The position numbers and the translations under genes are program-made. 64,000 nt of DNA from Daphnia carinata (Eukaryota > Arthropoda > Branchiopoda > Diplostraca > Daphniidae): NCBI RefSeq assembly GCF_022539665.2, contig NC_081333.1:4710971-4774970 (forward strand), read 5' to 3'. Numbering within the stretch: the stretch's first letter is position 1; each line of letters opens with the position of its first letter. Under the pieces are notes generated by a model, which made no database searches, was not told where the DNA came from, and worked only from the letters and a program-made list of their open reading frames with translations. Of the stretch, positions 1 to 14,128 are shown piece after piece.

Positions 1-2436
1 AGTCTGGTATTCCATCGCTGTTGCATTTCTTTGTTTTTTTTTTTGTATTACTTTTATTCAACCTTTTTATTGTCTTTCTATCGGTTTATTTATCTGTCTA
101 TTCTGCCTGTCTTATTTTATTTATTTTTTTCCCCTACTTTTTCATTACTTTTTTTGTTGTTTTGTTTTCTTTATTTTCCCATTTTTTTTTTTTTGTCGTT
201 CGTTCTCTACTACTTTTACGTACGGTTCACGAAACCAGCTGGGTCAGGCTTGGCCGTACAAAATTGTGTGGGAACTCCCCTGCTGGTCCTCAAGGGCCCT
301 CCCATGGAGAATTCTATGCTACAATACTATGTGGGCGATATTAATGAGATGCGCCTTTTCATCTGGCGAGGCCTCGACGACGAATGACGAGGCAGACCTC
401 ATTCCTATGCCCTTTTCTTTTTACCTCCTTTTTTTTTTTAATTTTATTTTTATTTTCTTCTGCTTTTCCCCACCCAATTCCGCCTCTTATGAAACGCACA
501 TGATTACGATTCCAGTCTTTTCTCATACTTTTTACTCACTGTCCTTATATTTCATTTCCTTTCAATTCTTTTTCTTTGAATCCTTTTTTTTTTTTAATTC
601 TTTACACAACTTCGTTTAAAAAAAAAAAAGGATGGCCTTACCGCGCAATCTGTCGGGACATTGGAGCGCCATGGCTAAGAGGCAGCAGGATAGCTGCCAT
701 CAACTCGCAACCAGGCAGCGGTGTCATTGATACTCAAGGAGAAGAGTTTGAGAATAGTGTTGTATTTTTCTAGGACGCGTGGGTATGCGCATGAAGACGA
801 TACCCAGAGTCAGTCGGATATTATTGTGAGTATGTACGAAAGAGATGTGGACTTGGATGAAAAATAAACTGATTTAGCCTTGCGCGCTATGTACTAGCGA
901 AAAAGCAAGGATATGAGGGAGTCGAAGAAAAGGCAATAGTCAAAACGATGGCAAGAGATATGGAGACGAATATAGCGATCGAGGCTCCCCCCCCCCAAAA
1001 AAAAAAAAATAGTTTGAATATTTGAAGCTATTACGCAAAGGGGCATGTTGCATTTTTCATGGTCTCCCTGTGGGAGGGTAAGCCGAGGAGCGCAAGAGCC
1101 ACAAGTCGCTAGAAATTTATTCAATGGCACTTCTTGCGACTTTATCTCTACATTCTACGGGTAAGTAGTCCATCGAGCGATTCGATCGCTGAATAATTTA
1201 ACGATATACTGCACGCATGAAAATTTTATAGCCGTTAGGACATTATGCTCACTAGCACAAGCTTAGTGGTCTGTTATATGCCCATTGTTACTGTTCTGCT
1301 TCTTCCTTCTTATTCGTTTTTTTCCCCTGGTATTTAAAGGCGGGCGTTCGTTGCGCGTAAAGTTAAAATCGTTATAAACAAAATTTGTTTATTTTTATTT
1401 TTTGAAAAATAAAATGATCGCAATGCGGATAGTAGAGTTAGTAACAAAAACATTACTCCCGTTACTGTTTCGTTACAAGCGCTTAATTCTTGGCAATTTA
1501 AATAGCAAATAAAGCCACCAAAACCAAGAATAAAAAAAACAGAGAAATTTAAATTGAGAAATAAAAAAAATATTAAATCTGAGAGATATACGAAATAAAT
1601 GTCTATCTGGTGACACATCTACAGTTCTATTTCGGCGGCTTCCCTATATATATATAAAAAAAAGAAGCCTTTATAATAGAGTAAAGGGAGCTATAACTGG
1701 GAAGGGACACTGCGCCAATCGATCTTCTTCTCCATAATAAAAAATACTAGCGTAGGAATAAGATCAGGTGGACTGTTCAAGAATATAATACACTACGTCT
1801 AGTAGCCCCGTGTAATTTTACATTTTTCACAGCACTGTGGTAAACTAAACTAAAACCTGTTCTTTTTCTTTTTCCTCTCCGTCTGCGGGCCCTGTCATCC
1901 ACTCGGGGATTCTTTAAAAATAAAAATGTGTGTGGTCACCTATTCATGAACGAAGTGTACACTCATATAATATACGTATCGAAAATGCAACGTAAATATT
2001 AGCCGTTTGCGTCTTTTTTTTTTTTCGTGGCGCTTGTGTCCTACTTTAAAAACACCCAGTTGGCCGCTCTTTATTTCTTTTCCACGAAAAAAAAAAAAAA
2101 AAGAGGAACTGGGCGTATGGTAACTTGCGTAGAGGTCAGGCTTTTGGTGAAGCGATCGATAACAAGAGACTGAAAACAGAGAAGGCGTATGATGACGTCG
2201 TCAGACCGGTCACGCACTTGGCTCTCCAGCCCTTCAACTTTTACTACTGTACCATTGCAGAATGGAAATCAAATAAAAAACCAAATGAAAAGAAATAAAT
2301 AATAGTAAGGTATAGCCTTCCTAGGGATGCCTATTCAAATGACGTCATTCTTTTTCAACTGGCTGATCACGAACTTTATTCTCTTTCTTATTTCAAAAAA
2401 AAAAAAAAAAAAGAAACGAAAATGTTTTGAACTAAC
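1..2436. other. Non-coding or intronic flank downstream of the side FN3 exon
   Basis: AT-rich sequence with many T and A runs. The transmembrane and cytoplasmic exons expected after the FN3 exon of the side gene were searched for on the minus strand and not found, so they probably lie left of the window. Two short GC-richer stretches (about 230-390 and 640-870) look partly coding on the plus strand and are listed separately. Hydrophobic frames in 21-620 are translations of T-rich sequence and are not supported as genes. Confidence 0.5.
242..387 (+). CDS. Possible coding exon, unknown protein (weak)
   Basis: This is a GC-richer island in T-rich DNA. One plus frame runs open through about 48 codons to a TGA at 385-387 and ends in the residues MRLFIWRGLDDE. 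A T-rich tract and AG dinucleotides precede it, so it could be a terminal exon of a plus-strand gene opposite the side gene. A second acidic coding-like frame follows a good acceptor (ttttctag) at about 773 and ends at a TAA near 868 with the residues RDVDLDEK. I could not join the two in phase and recognise neither. It may be chance. Confidence 0.18.
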
Positions 2437-4383
2437 CTGCGCGGGATCCGACAGCACGTTCAACAGCTCCTTCCAATGTAATGGCTTCGCTTCGACCTTG
2501 TTTATTAGTCGTTATAACGACGGCTGCCACTCGCGTGCTCGGGTCGATGCCCGTCAGGTTGAAATGCGGCGCCGCTTTGTTGCTCATGTTGCGAAGGAGA
2601 GCGCCCGTGTCGGCGTTGTACAGCTGCAGCCAATAGACGTTTGAAGAGCCGCTCATCAACACGTCTTCGTCCTCGTCGTCGCCGACTTCATCTTTGCTGT
2701 CGCTATCGCCACTGCCACTCTCACTGCTGTCCTCCGCCTCTTTTTCGGCATTGCCTTTGGAACTGTTTCGACATTTCACTTCTAGGACGCCCTTCGACAA
2801 ACTCTGCAGCGCGCACTGGGTTGGCGTCGGCGGCAGCCCTTCAATTCAAAAGATATTGAACAAATAAATGAAGACGTTCTTTTGATGGATAGCGAAATAT
2901 TCAAACGAATATTTGAAAAGTGTCGCATTTTTTCTTGCATTTTCATTGATTTGTTTTATTTCTTATTTTTATTCGCTGACATTGGTATTGTACTTTATGC
3001 TTAAAAAAAATCAAAACAAAACGGATTGAAAAGAAGGATCAAAGTTAACTGAAAAATCGTTTCACTTTCAAATGCTTTTTCTGCTTTTTCTTCTTTGTGA
3101 ATTCAAGAAAAAAAGCCCGCGAAATCAACAAACACGTAACGATTATTGGATCAATCAAGGTGTGATGTTACTTGTGTAAAAACTGGAAGACGAATTCGAG
3201 CTCGGTGTTCGCGCACAGATTAATATACAGTAAAATACGAATCCATATGGTAAATAGAGCCATGCATAAACTAGTCGCAGCAAGAACAGTGAGATCTTTT
3301 TCTGCATTAATATAACAGATGAGAACGTAAAGATGGACGAGAGGCGGGGGGGAACGAACGAGCTTTTGAGCTTGTGAATAAAAGAGAGGACGTGAGAGAA
3401 GACACAAACGAAATAAAACAAATAACAGGGGGAAAAACAAAAAAAAAATAAGCACGCGATATTGGATGTGGAATAGTCCACTCACTCACTCACAAACTGT
3501 TCGATTTCAGGCTCAAAAGCATCACGTAGGGATTTTTCATTGTTTTTCTTGTTTTTTTTGTTTGTTTTTTTTCATTTAGGACCCCAGGACCCGAGCAACT
3601 CGGTACGAAGCAGATTTTTCTACGTGAATTATAATGTTTATAGAGAAAACGTCATAAATCTTGAATGCTGATGGCCGATAGTACCCCAAAAAAATGCGGC
3701 TCTACATCATCAACGGGAAATGGAGAAGCCAAGCTATCAACACAGTGGACGAGACGCAAAACAGAGTGTCACATTCCATTTTTTTGAAGTGTCACGTAAT
3801 GGTCTGATGTGAGCACACAAGCATCTGATTGTCTGGATTTTGGCTCGACACCTTTGGTCTGTGCCTAGCCTGTACCTAGTACTCATCTTCACGATTAATA
3901 CCAACTCTTTTGCTATCCCTATCGCCGCTTGTCTTTCCCTTAAACAACCTGCTGGTATTCCCGTTGCATCCGACTGAGCCATAAGCAAGAAACAGAAAAC
4001 ACCGTGTGGCTTACATTTCGGCCTTTAGCTTTTATTTTTCCGTCCATAGACGTAGCTTTTGAACCAACCGCAATAACAAAATTTCCAAACCGAATTTCCC
4101 ATCGAAATGGCCGACGTCCGAAAAGGGAAAATCCAAACGAAATCGTAGTTGATTTAGGCAGTCGTAGTTCATTACAACGAGTGAAAATAACCACACAAAT
4201 CCGCTCTGACACCTTTGCTCAGTAAGCTGCTTGCCTTGCAGCTTTCAGTGTGAAAGAGATAGAGAGACAGAGAGAAAAAAAAAAGGGGGAAAACACGTCA
4301 ACAAAAGAGCGCAAAAAGTGGTGGCAATTCAACTTGCTACCGGTAGTTGGTCGTTCTATTTCTAGGCGACAATACTCTGCCAT

Positions 4384-4420
<37 letters not shown>

Positions 4421-6395
4421 TCACACGAAAAGAATCGAACAAAAGAGTGGTTCGGCGTATAATACGTGAGAAATAGCGACTGGGAATAGCTAGGAAAGAC
4501 AGACGAATGAACGACCGAAGGGAGACATCAGTCGAGACATGAGGGACGAAGAAAAGAAACCTGTCCTTCCTGTTTCCTCGTTTTTTTTTTTTTCTTTGCT
4601 CGTCTCCGTCGGTACGTAACAATGGCGCTAGAAGAAACAGGCAGTGCCTCGGGAAAGAACGCATAACTGCAGGATGAAAGTTTCTCGTGTTATTGTATGG
4701 GTCGCACAGGTACGTACAAAACCGAGTTTGCGTATAGTCCCAGCGATGGAGCATGATGGGGGAGTTCGGGACGAACCCGTTCCATAGCCACGAAAACATG
4801 TGAGGCAATAGGCTAAGAGGGGACAGGAACAGAAAACTCTGTGGACATTCGAGCGAGCCAAAAGGAAAGCTGACACAAAAGCAACGAGAATAGAACAGAT
4901 CTCGGCTGCATTAAGGATGACGGAGAGAAAAGAAAAAAAAAAAAAAGAGTTGCTTCCAAAGAATAGAATCGATAATAAAACAAATTCAAAAAGAGTAGGC
5001 TCACTGAGACGGAAGGGAGGGGGGAGGAAAAGAGGCAAGAGAAGAATGCCAGAGGAAAAAAAAAAAGGCCAAAGAAAGTCTAAGTAAGTAAAATGCCAGG
5101 GCTGAGGCAGGTTAAACAGATGATGGGACAATCGTAGTACTACAAGCCCAAGTCAAGCATTGGGTGCGACGTCGGGAGAAATAGGTGCTGAGAATTTGAT
5201 TGGCGATTCCACAGCCAGGAAGGAACAGACAAGCAAAACGAAACGCAAAGCGCCAGAATTTCGTGATTGAACCAGCGAAAACAAAATAATCACGATCTCA
5301 AATGGATAAAGATGCAAGTTCAAAATAGTAGTAAGACAGTAGTATTGAAACCCCCCGCTCCATAGCGACGTGCAGCTGTTCTTTAGCCAATGTACGTACA
5401 CGCCAGCACACACACTTAACTAGAATGTATAATAGCCGTACCTTCTTTGACGATTTTGAAGCGGCACGGCTCCTTCTGCTTGCCGATGTCGTTCAAGGCC
5501 CAACACTGCAGCTCGCCAAAATCGGCGTCTCGTCGCGGAGTGTACACCAGGATGCTGGTTAAGCCGAAATCGGAAGACATTTCTCGGGGCAGCAGCGTTG
5601 TCTCGCGGCCGTTCGACAGCGTCCACGGGAAACTCAGCGTCTCCGGATCAGCTTCTACCTGATATTTTTTTTTGATTGATTTAAATTATTTGATCAATTT
5701 TCTTAGTAAGCCGTAGTTCTCTTTTATGTCGTACCTGGCAACGTAATTTGATGGATTGATCACGCGATACTACCACCGTCAGCGGTTTCGAACGCCGACA
5801 CACCGGCGCATCTGTTGTGCACCGTCAACCCAGGTCCCGTCCCGCAGAAGATGAAAATAAATGATTAACTAACAGCTTTACAAACTTTAAGTACTTGAAC
5901 ATTTCACGCTCCTTTTTTCCTTACAGCTTAAACATTTCGTTTCATCCTCGAAATGTTGGAATGCAATATTCAGTAGAAAAATAATAATAAAAAAAAAAAA
6001 AGATAAAGACTTGCATTTCACGTGAAGATGAAGAGGTGCACTAGCCGATTCGCCCAGCCGGTTTGTGGCAATGCACGTGTAATTGCCAGCTGTATGCCGC
6101 TCTATCTGGCGGATAACCAGCGTTTGATTGGCCAAGATTATGTCGCGGTTTTCTCGATTTCGACTGTTGCCCAAGAGTTTGCCCTATATCCACAACGATA
6201 ACGTGGCAAAAAAGAAGAAATAATACAAGATGTAACGATTTATGTTGAACCATAAGATCTCCACAATGTGATACTATATTATTTACGCGCACATATACAC
6301 TTTTACTACGGACACACTTGGTGCCGTGGTCCTTTTTAAGCTGCGCGTTATAACGAAATGCAACGAACCAGAAGAATGTGAAAGAACAAGAATAA

Positions 6396-6426
<31 letters not shown>

Positions 6427-9400
6427 CACACACACACACATTGCTTACATTATGCATCCAGGTCAAGCGTTGAATCGACGGATTGGCACGTGTTTGGCAT
6501 TCGAGATACACGTTGCTGCCTTCGCGGATTTCCTCGGCGGCGAACCGACGGCCTAGCACCAAGTTGGCCCGCGGCGGATCTGCATTTTCATTTTCGCATT
6601 CAGCGTGTGTACGTAATTAGACGCACATACAACATATATATATACTGTATATATATAGCCATGCGTATATACGGTTCATGTAATATGTACAATATGTCGG
6701 TCTACATGCTTTTCTAGGTATCAGTTGACGTCCGCTAGCGTTCACTTCAAATCCTTCCTAATAATAGGCTCAGTGTGGTTCATGCGCATTTCAACTTTCA
6801 ATGAATAGCCCCTTTGCCTTTCTTTATGGCTCGGCCCAGTTCGTCTAATGTGGAACGAAGACCTGAGTTTGGACCGGGGCAACCCAACTTTGGTAAGACA
6901 TGTTTTCACGCACAACACTGGCGCTTACGTGCAGAGGCCAAGTTTTGGTCACTGTGAAGCTTTCACCTCAGCATCAGGCTTTGAGACAGACGGGGGGGGG
7001 GGTCTATTATGTTCCATTTCAATGTGTGTACGCGCCGTAGAATGACGGAGAGAAGAATCTTCTGCAAACACATCTACCGGCTACTGCCACTATGTATTAA
7101 CGGTGGCCATTTGCTAAAGATTCAACTCAAACGAATACTGTGTCCGTAAGAGTGAAGCAAAAAAAAAACGAGGACTCTCTTTCGCCAACAGATAGAAAGT
7201 TGCCCTTCAGGTCGCGGTATGCTAATGAGAACCAACACTTCATCTTCTATTTGGCTGAAATAAAAACGAATGGCGCGTCCCCCGCAGCGGAATTGCTCAT
7301 TCGCATTGTTCGTCTTATTTGCCTGTCGCTAGTTGCCATTTGCAAAACCGACAACTCGTGAATACTTACAGTAGACTTGCATCCGCCATTCGTCTTCAAC
7401 GAAACCGCCGTCCAAAAGTGGGGTTTGCGCTCGACAGGTCACGATGCGTCCGTCGTCCTCGATGGCCGGAGTCAAGTTCAGCTTGGATATCGTACCATTC
7501 TCCTCTTTCGACACCTAGGCATTCAGTAGTAAAACGAGCAAATAACGTTATACAAAGGCGAAAATCAACAGCCCGAAACTCATCGACTTCAATATCACAA
7601 AGCGTATTTCAATTCCATATCAAATGGTGCGGTACAATCGCCAGATATGTAGGCGGGACTCGCATTCAGGACATTTACGAGTTTTTATCTTAGCCATCAG
7701 CCAATTGCTTAGTACATTAACGATAGAAAAAAAAAATAACGCGCAGAGGGAATATGTCTAAGCCGCTCTGTTTCGGGTCTTAACCTCCCTCAGTTGGCAT
7801 CGATTGTGACGTCCTAATAGAAAACCATTACGACTGCGGATAATGTGAAAAAAAAAAGAAATAGAAAACATTATGTGTATTGATAGAAACAGAGTCCAAG
7901 CGGATGAGGGGGTAGGAGGGAAATAGGTAGACGAGCGAGTCGGAATCTGCTTTCAAACAAAATTGATTATCTTTCGGAAGCAACAGTGGAACGGAACAGA
8001 ACTCCCTCCCCCCACTGAATTGCGCACGTTCTACGGGAATGCTAGACATCTCCATATCCTTTGCTCTCGTTGCTCCAGCTTTAGATCTGCTTCAAGCCGG
8101 AGTGTTTGCGCAGAGTTCACTGCGTGTCGTTGCATTCGCAATCTTGCACCACATCCGCTCCGTCCAGTACATCGGAGAAATGTCGTCGCTATTTTTAGTT
8201 CTCTTTTTTGTTGTTGTTGTTGTCAGATTCTGATCTTTGATATCGTCCATCCCTGAAGCGGCGTGTGTGAGCATGCTACACGATCATATTCTCTTTTGTC
8301 ATTGCCTGTCTCTCTCTCTCTCTCTCTGTCTTCTCAACTGCCTTTTTTTTAATATATGTATATTTATACTTGTATATGCGAAGGGGAATTTTTCGAGCAC
8401 CCGAACTCCCCATCCGGCGCCGACTGAACGAGTGATTTGAAAATGCTGGCCCATCGTAACTCATTCGCGCACTCACTCACATCACCTGGCTGTGACACAT
8501 TAATTGAAAATTCTTCCGTTAGAACCCTCGTTTTATTTATAGGGAAAAAGGAAGAGAGAGTTGGAGAGTGGGGGGTGGGGGTTGCGAAAAATTGTTGATC
8601 ATCTTCTCGACCCTCCTCCTTACGGCCTGTTAAATACATAATGGGTTTGCATACCGCTATAGGCGGATGTTATTCTTTCTTGCTTTTTTTTTTCTCTTTC
8701 TTTCTCGTCCAACTGAACATGAGAAGTTTGTGAGCCTTTCCCCCAACATCATCTCCCCCCCCCCTCGATATGAATGCCTATTTCTCTTGAACGCTCTCTC
8801 TCTCTCTTCACGACCCACGGCTGAAACTTTATGGAGCGAACCAACTACGTCGGTGTTCTTCAACCGTCTTCAACTTGTATTCAATTTCGTACCAAGCTGA
8901 ACAGACGTATCATTGCTCACTGCCTCAAACTTTTCAAAAAAAATTTTTTTTTATGCCCTCACTCTTCTTCCCGGCATGGTTTTGACAGGATGCATATAAC
9001 AATTTCGCCGTGTTTTTAGGAGGGCTATAGAACAAGCGCGTTGACAGAGGAGAACTTACCAAAATTTCGGCGCTCGTCAGCTGAATATTGTTCATCCACC
9101 AGGTGACTACTGCTGGCGGATTGGCGCCCGACGCTTTACACTGAAGTTGCTGAGTTTTGCCTGCTTCCAAGTACGGGCCGGCTGGAATAATTTCCACTTT
9201 TTTCGGTTTCACTGATTAAACGATAAAAAAAATATTATGTCAATTAAAAAAAGAAGTTAAAGCAGTCCTAGGAATTTTCTCTTTTGGGGAAAATTAGGAG
9301 CGGAAGATGTCGTTACGTAATTTAGCATAAATGCGTCGTATTAAAATGTATGTGTGCATATTTTTGCATGACGACATCGTAGATGAAATCAAGCCCAGTC

Positions 9401-9613
9401 GAGTAGCTAATGTGCGGGGGAAGGATGTGTGGGTGCTTCGTAGATATTTAAACCTACACCCAGGATTCCACTAACCAACAGGTTTATACAGATCTAATCG
9501 AATTTTTCATAGCTTTGCCTGATGGTGATGACAGGCCATTCCACTAGAAATAAGAATCTCCTGTGCGCTGTATATTCTTCTCCATCCCCCCCCCCCCCCC
9601 CCCCCTCCCCCGT

Positions 9614-9647
<34 letters not shown>

Positions 9648-12600
9648 TCTTTCCTCTTGAGTTCGTCCCCGTCGTTCCGTATACAACTTCAAGTTGCCGC
9701 CAGTTTCAATAAAAGAAGTGCGAGCGACGGAAAACGGCACGGTTCGAGTAGTATAGCGACTAACGAATAGCCTTTTTTTTTTTTTTTTTTTTTTTTAATA
9801 CGATATGTGAAATAAGGCACAGCTCTCGTTGAAAGGTTAATGACGAGAAAGCGGCACTGTTGAAAAAAAAAAAAAAAAAAAAAAAAAAATGACGGACGTT
9901 CTCCAGGCTCGCCACTCGTAAGTAAACAGCACTCGACGCTTCCCCCCCTTCTCTTTCCTTTGGCCTCTCTTCTTCCATCCAAGTGCCGCAGCCTACGTAT
10001 CTAAAGTGAAAAAAAAAAAAAAAATCGTCATGCTATTGCTAGAAATGAAAAATAGGGCTACACGAGCCGAAACCTCGAACGGGTGGCTATTCTGCGCACA
10101 TCTCATCTGGGGCTGGTTAAAGTCGATGTTCTCCACAAAATGGGAGCTAACCCACAAGGCACTACAGGGCTACAGCTGCACTGTCAATCTTGATATATCC
10201 TTTCATTCGGAGCACGAGTCTTGACTACACTCATCCCCCATCGTCCTAATAGATTTCCAAACACAACACATATGTATGCATATATCCATAAGCCATAGAT
10301 ATCCCGGCTCCCGGGAGGCGGTTTTCAGAGATTCCGGCAAAATCCCAACTGGCAGAGAGCGAATACAACACTGCAGGCAAATAAAAAAAAAAAAAGCAAA
10401 GAAAAAAAAAGAAAAAAAAATCAAATAAAAAAGGAAAAGAAAAAAGAAAAAAAAGTCTAAATGGATAATTTCCCCAAGCGCATCTTTTCAAGATTTCTCC
10501 TTTTCGACTGTTGGGGTCCAACTTTTTTTTTTTTGAGGGGGGAGGGGGAGTTTCCATGATAATGAAAAAGTTAGTGGCCGCCATCGCAATGTTATTGAAA
10601 GATGAACGCTAGTTGTATTTGATGTGCGCTATACGTTGCTGATCAAAGAAAGGTCGTTTCCTCGCATTGCAACTGCCAGATTTTTATTTCCCCTCTTTCT
10701 TTTTTTTTTTTTTTTTTTTCTATCAAACTTTGGCTTGGCCAGCACTAGCACACAGAGTGTGATTCTTTCATGTTTCTCGTAGCGGAAGTGAAATTCGTCC
10801 AACGAGATGGAAGGCGTCAAGTGGCTCCGATGGATTAACGTAGATTTTTTCCGTCTTTTTTTTTAGAACGCATAAACGTAGACGCTCATCCTAGCGAATG
10901 AATAGGCGGTTGACTTATCCAAGTCTTCGCAGTAATGACACGACACACCAGTTCCACGATGCGCTTCAGTTCTCGCAGATATGCGATCGAGAACGGTGGA
11001 ACAAAGGCGAGTTTCGAGTCGAAACAAGCGAGAGTAGTATGGCGCCTGCCGCTCTCGCATGTGAAGCTTGGGGAGGGTGTGTGCTTCAGACTTGACGAAG
11101 TAAATCACGAATTCTTTTGTTTTTGATGATGATGAAAAATGACTGCTGCCACTACGTGCCACCATGTTAACTGCAATTGTACAGAACCCTAGCCCTTTGC
11201 GGTTGCAACGGCAGGCGGCGCATTCTCTTATTTAATGGCACGCGCCTCTTATTGGTGTGTGATAGTTGGTATGGCTGACGGCAGGCGACGAAAGAGGCAA
11301 GCCGCTATTAGGCGATGTCCTGAAAGCCTAAGAACGTTCTTTTTTTTTTATTTTTGTTTTTGTTTTTTATTTTCTTTTCAAGCTTGTAAAGCAGCCGGTG
11401 ATGACGGGCTAACGTCGTCGTTTGTTGATCTTATGGCGACACCAGCGGCCGAGTGGCCGGATCAGACGATCGTTAACAAACCTCCTACTCGCTTCGGCAA
11501 TATGTACAACCAACTGGCTAGAGGTTTGCTGCCTTCGTCGAATCGATTTTCAAATTTAACGAATTTTTTTTTTACGTGATCGGCGTTCAGTTACCTGTGT
11601 CTCGTACAGGGAATTTCAGCGTCAATTTTCCTATTTGTGTGTGGAATAATTGGGGTTGCCGTCGCTTAGACGCTCGGTTACATTGCCTTTTCTCTTTTTT
11701 TTTAAATTTATCAATCGCTTTTCGTCAGATTGTGTATGACGTGAACGATATAGCGGTCACGTCGGTTCTGAACCGTTCCCGGATTACAACATTTTTGAAG
11801 GAGGGCAAAAGCTGACGCTCTGTATGGGCACTCACCAGGCTATCATCTCTAGGTCTAACGATGTTACGTAATACCTTTGCTCGTAAAAGTAATATCAAAT
11901 TGCGACTCTAGAATAAAAAAAAAAAAATTAATCTGACATGAACATGACGTGAACGCACGCGTTCCTTACACGGCAAGGCGGCCATATATCCGTGTATGAT
12001 ATATTGCTATTGTACTGTAGGCCTACTCCAGTGAAAACGACAAAGCCAAATTTCATCGTCACACGTTGAGGTACGATAACGTGATACTAGTTTGCTCCAC
12101 CGCTGTTTACTTCGCTTAACTGCAGCTCGAGCAAGCTCACATGTTTAAAAACACGCGCATTACATTCTGTAGCTAAATTGTTTCAGCCATAACGGACGAC
12201 AGGAAGATGATTTTGTGAATTCCTATTACCGTCTTTTCTAGCAGACATTTCAGACTACGCGTTCGTTCTGAGCAATTTAAGCAATCTTGGACTGCTGGAC
12301 TCGTGCAAATAGCGCGAATTATAAAATTCTGATTGACGAACTCATTACATAATAGCCGTCCACGAAGGCATTAACGGGAACTGTTCTCGTATATAAAAGG
12401 TACGTTATGCAAGTGGCGTGTCAAATTGGGAGAAATTCATTTGCAAAGTCAGTAATGGACGCTCAGGGCACGCTGAAGTCGACGAAATACAACGAGAAGA
12501 ACTTATAACAAAAAAAAAACAAAAACAGCCAAAGCTTTTAGTTAACTTACTTCGTAGATTAAGTGTGATGTTGCGTAAGACGGGAGGCGCCGGCGGCGTG

Positions 12601-13326
12601 ACGTCAAGGTCCAGTTGGCACGCGTAGGTAGCATGGTGATCATCCCTCGATAGGCTACGTAACTGCAGGTGATAGAAGTAATCGTGATGCATTCTGTGTT
12701 CCACTCGGGACTCGACTAGCTTGCCGTTTCGGTACCAGCCAACCTTAAGGTTCGGCCCTCCTGTGTATTGCATAATAACCACATCTTTATATTTGACTTT
12801 CATTCCATGAACTGTAACGATCAATCTGACAGAGTGAAAATTCACGTGAAAGGGCGTGAAAAAATCAACACGTAATAAACGTGGGGTAAAGCTGGGAATA
12901 GGCAAAGGTGTGTAATCGACGTCTTAGCAAATAGTTAAGGGCGCAAAAACGTACCACCGGTAACCTCGCAGATGAGAGCCAAATCGGCCCCTTCGTCGTA
13001 CATGGCAGACACGGTTCCGTATTGGCGAGCACTGTTGGCGTAGATCACCGGAACTCTTGGTGATTCTAGGATAGTGGGAGAGGGGGGAGGGGGGGGGAGT
13101 GAAAATCCAGAATTACAATTAGCATTCAAGCAGGATTAATTAGTCTTCTACGTCGGTCTCTTGGGTTTCCGGGGGGCTCCTCCAGTTGAGCTCCTTCAGT
13201 TCCCACTTAATACGGTCATGCTAGTGGCTCTCCAAAAACCGATCGATATGCAGCTCTAAACATAGATCTTGCAATTAGACTATGCCCGTTGGGCCTACGG
13301 GTAAAAGATGGAAGAAAACCAGCAGG

Positions 13327-13389
<63 letters not shown>

Positions 13390-13739
13390 GAAAAACCCCA
13401 CACCGACAGTGTACAGCTCGTGTAGACCGCAGCCCGCCGTGTGTGTAGTCCCGGTCGTTGATCATCATCACCGTTGTTTTGCCTTTAAGGATCCACCTCA
13501 CGTAGAGCCGGAGAGATAATAAAGCTTGGTATTCAGCATCGATCGCTCTGCTGTCGAGCTTTCCCTGCGTTAGTCTGATCTATTCTTTCTGATTTTTCCT
13601 CTCCCATCCCATCACGCCTAGTTGCTATACGACCTCCCCTTTTGAGCTCTGAATCTCTGATTCTTTTCCTGTCAAGGGCGCAAGTGAGATTGCTCTCGTT
13701 TTCCTTGGTTTTTTCCCCTCACTTTATTTCTTCCGTTTC

Positions 13740-13771
<32 letters not shown>

Positions 13772-13909
13772 CTTTTATATTTTTTGTTTTTCGTCTACAA
13801 CATTTGATAACATTAGATCGGAACGAGAGACAGGAGAGGTTTTGGAAGCGCAATTGGTTCGAGGCAACACGTGAGCACCGCGCAAAAGACAACGTGCTTG
13901 TTGGGCTGT

Positions 13910-13950
<41 letters not shown>

Positions 13951-14097
13951 CCTTGCTTCTGAACACACAAGAAATCCGATTGATTAACAATATGTCTGTT
14001 TGCTTTCTCGTGTTTGCTCCTGGTTTAACTCGGCTCTACAATTTGGCTTGCTGGTTATTAAACAGCCACCGCCTTTGAAGTCTCGTTCCTGCCCCAT

Positions 14098-14128
<31 letters not shown>

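Larger units (their letters stand above)
9212..12550. other. Large side intron, homopolymer-rich
   Basis: This is the intron between the Ig2 and Ig3 exons of the minus-strand side gene. It contains a C-then-T tract, paired T and A runs at 9773-9796 and 9863-9889, and a GC-richer island at about 10890-11180 that is open in several frames on both strands but resembles nothing I know. A coding-like plus-strand segment at 11383-11523 is listed separately. Confidence 0.6.

Noticed and set aside
21-619. Hydrophobic Phe/Leu-rich plus-strand frames
   Set aside because: They are translations of T-rich low-complexity DNA, overlapping in several frames, with no splice or family support apart from the short GC-richer tail listed separately.
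2100-2200. Minus-strand exon after a good acceptor (ctgttttcag) as the membrane-anchor exon of side
   Set aside because: It is open in the right phase for only about 23 codons before a T run, has no hydrophobic segment and no similarity to side transmembrane regions.
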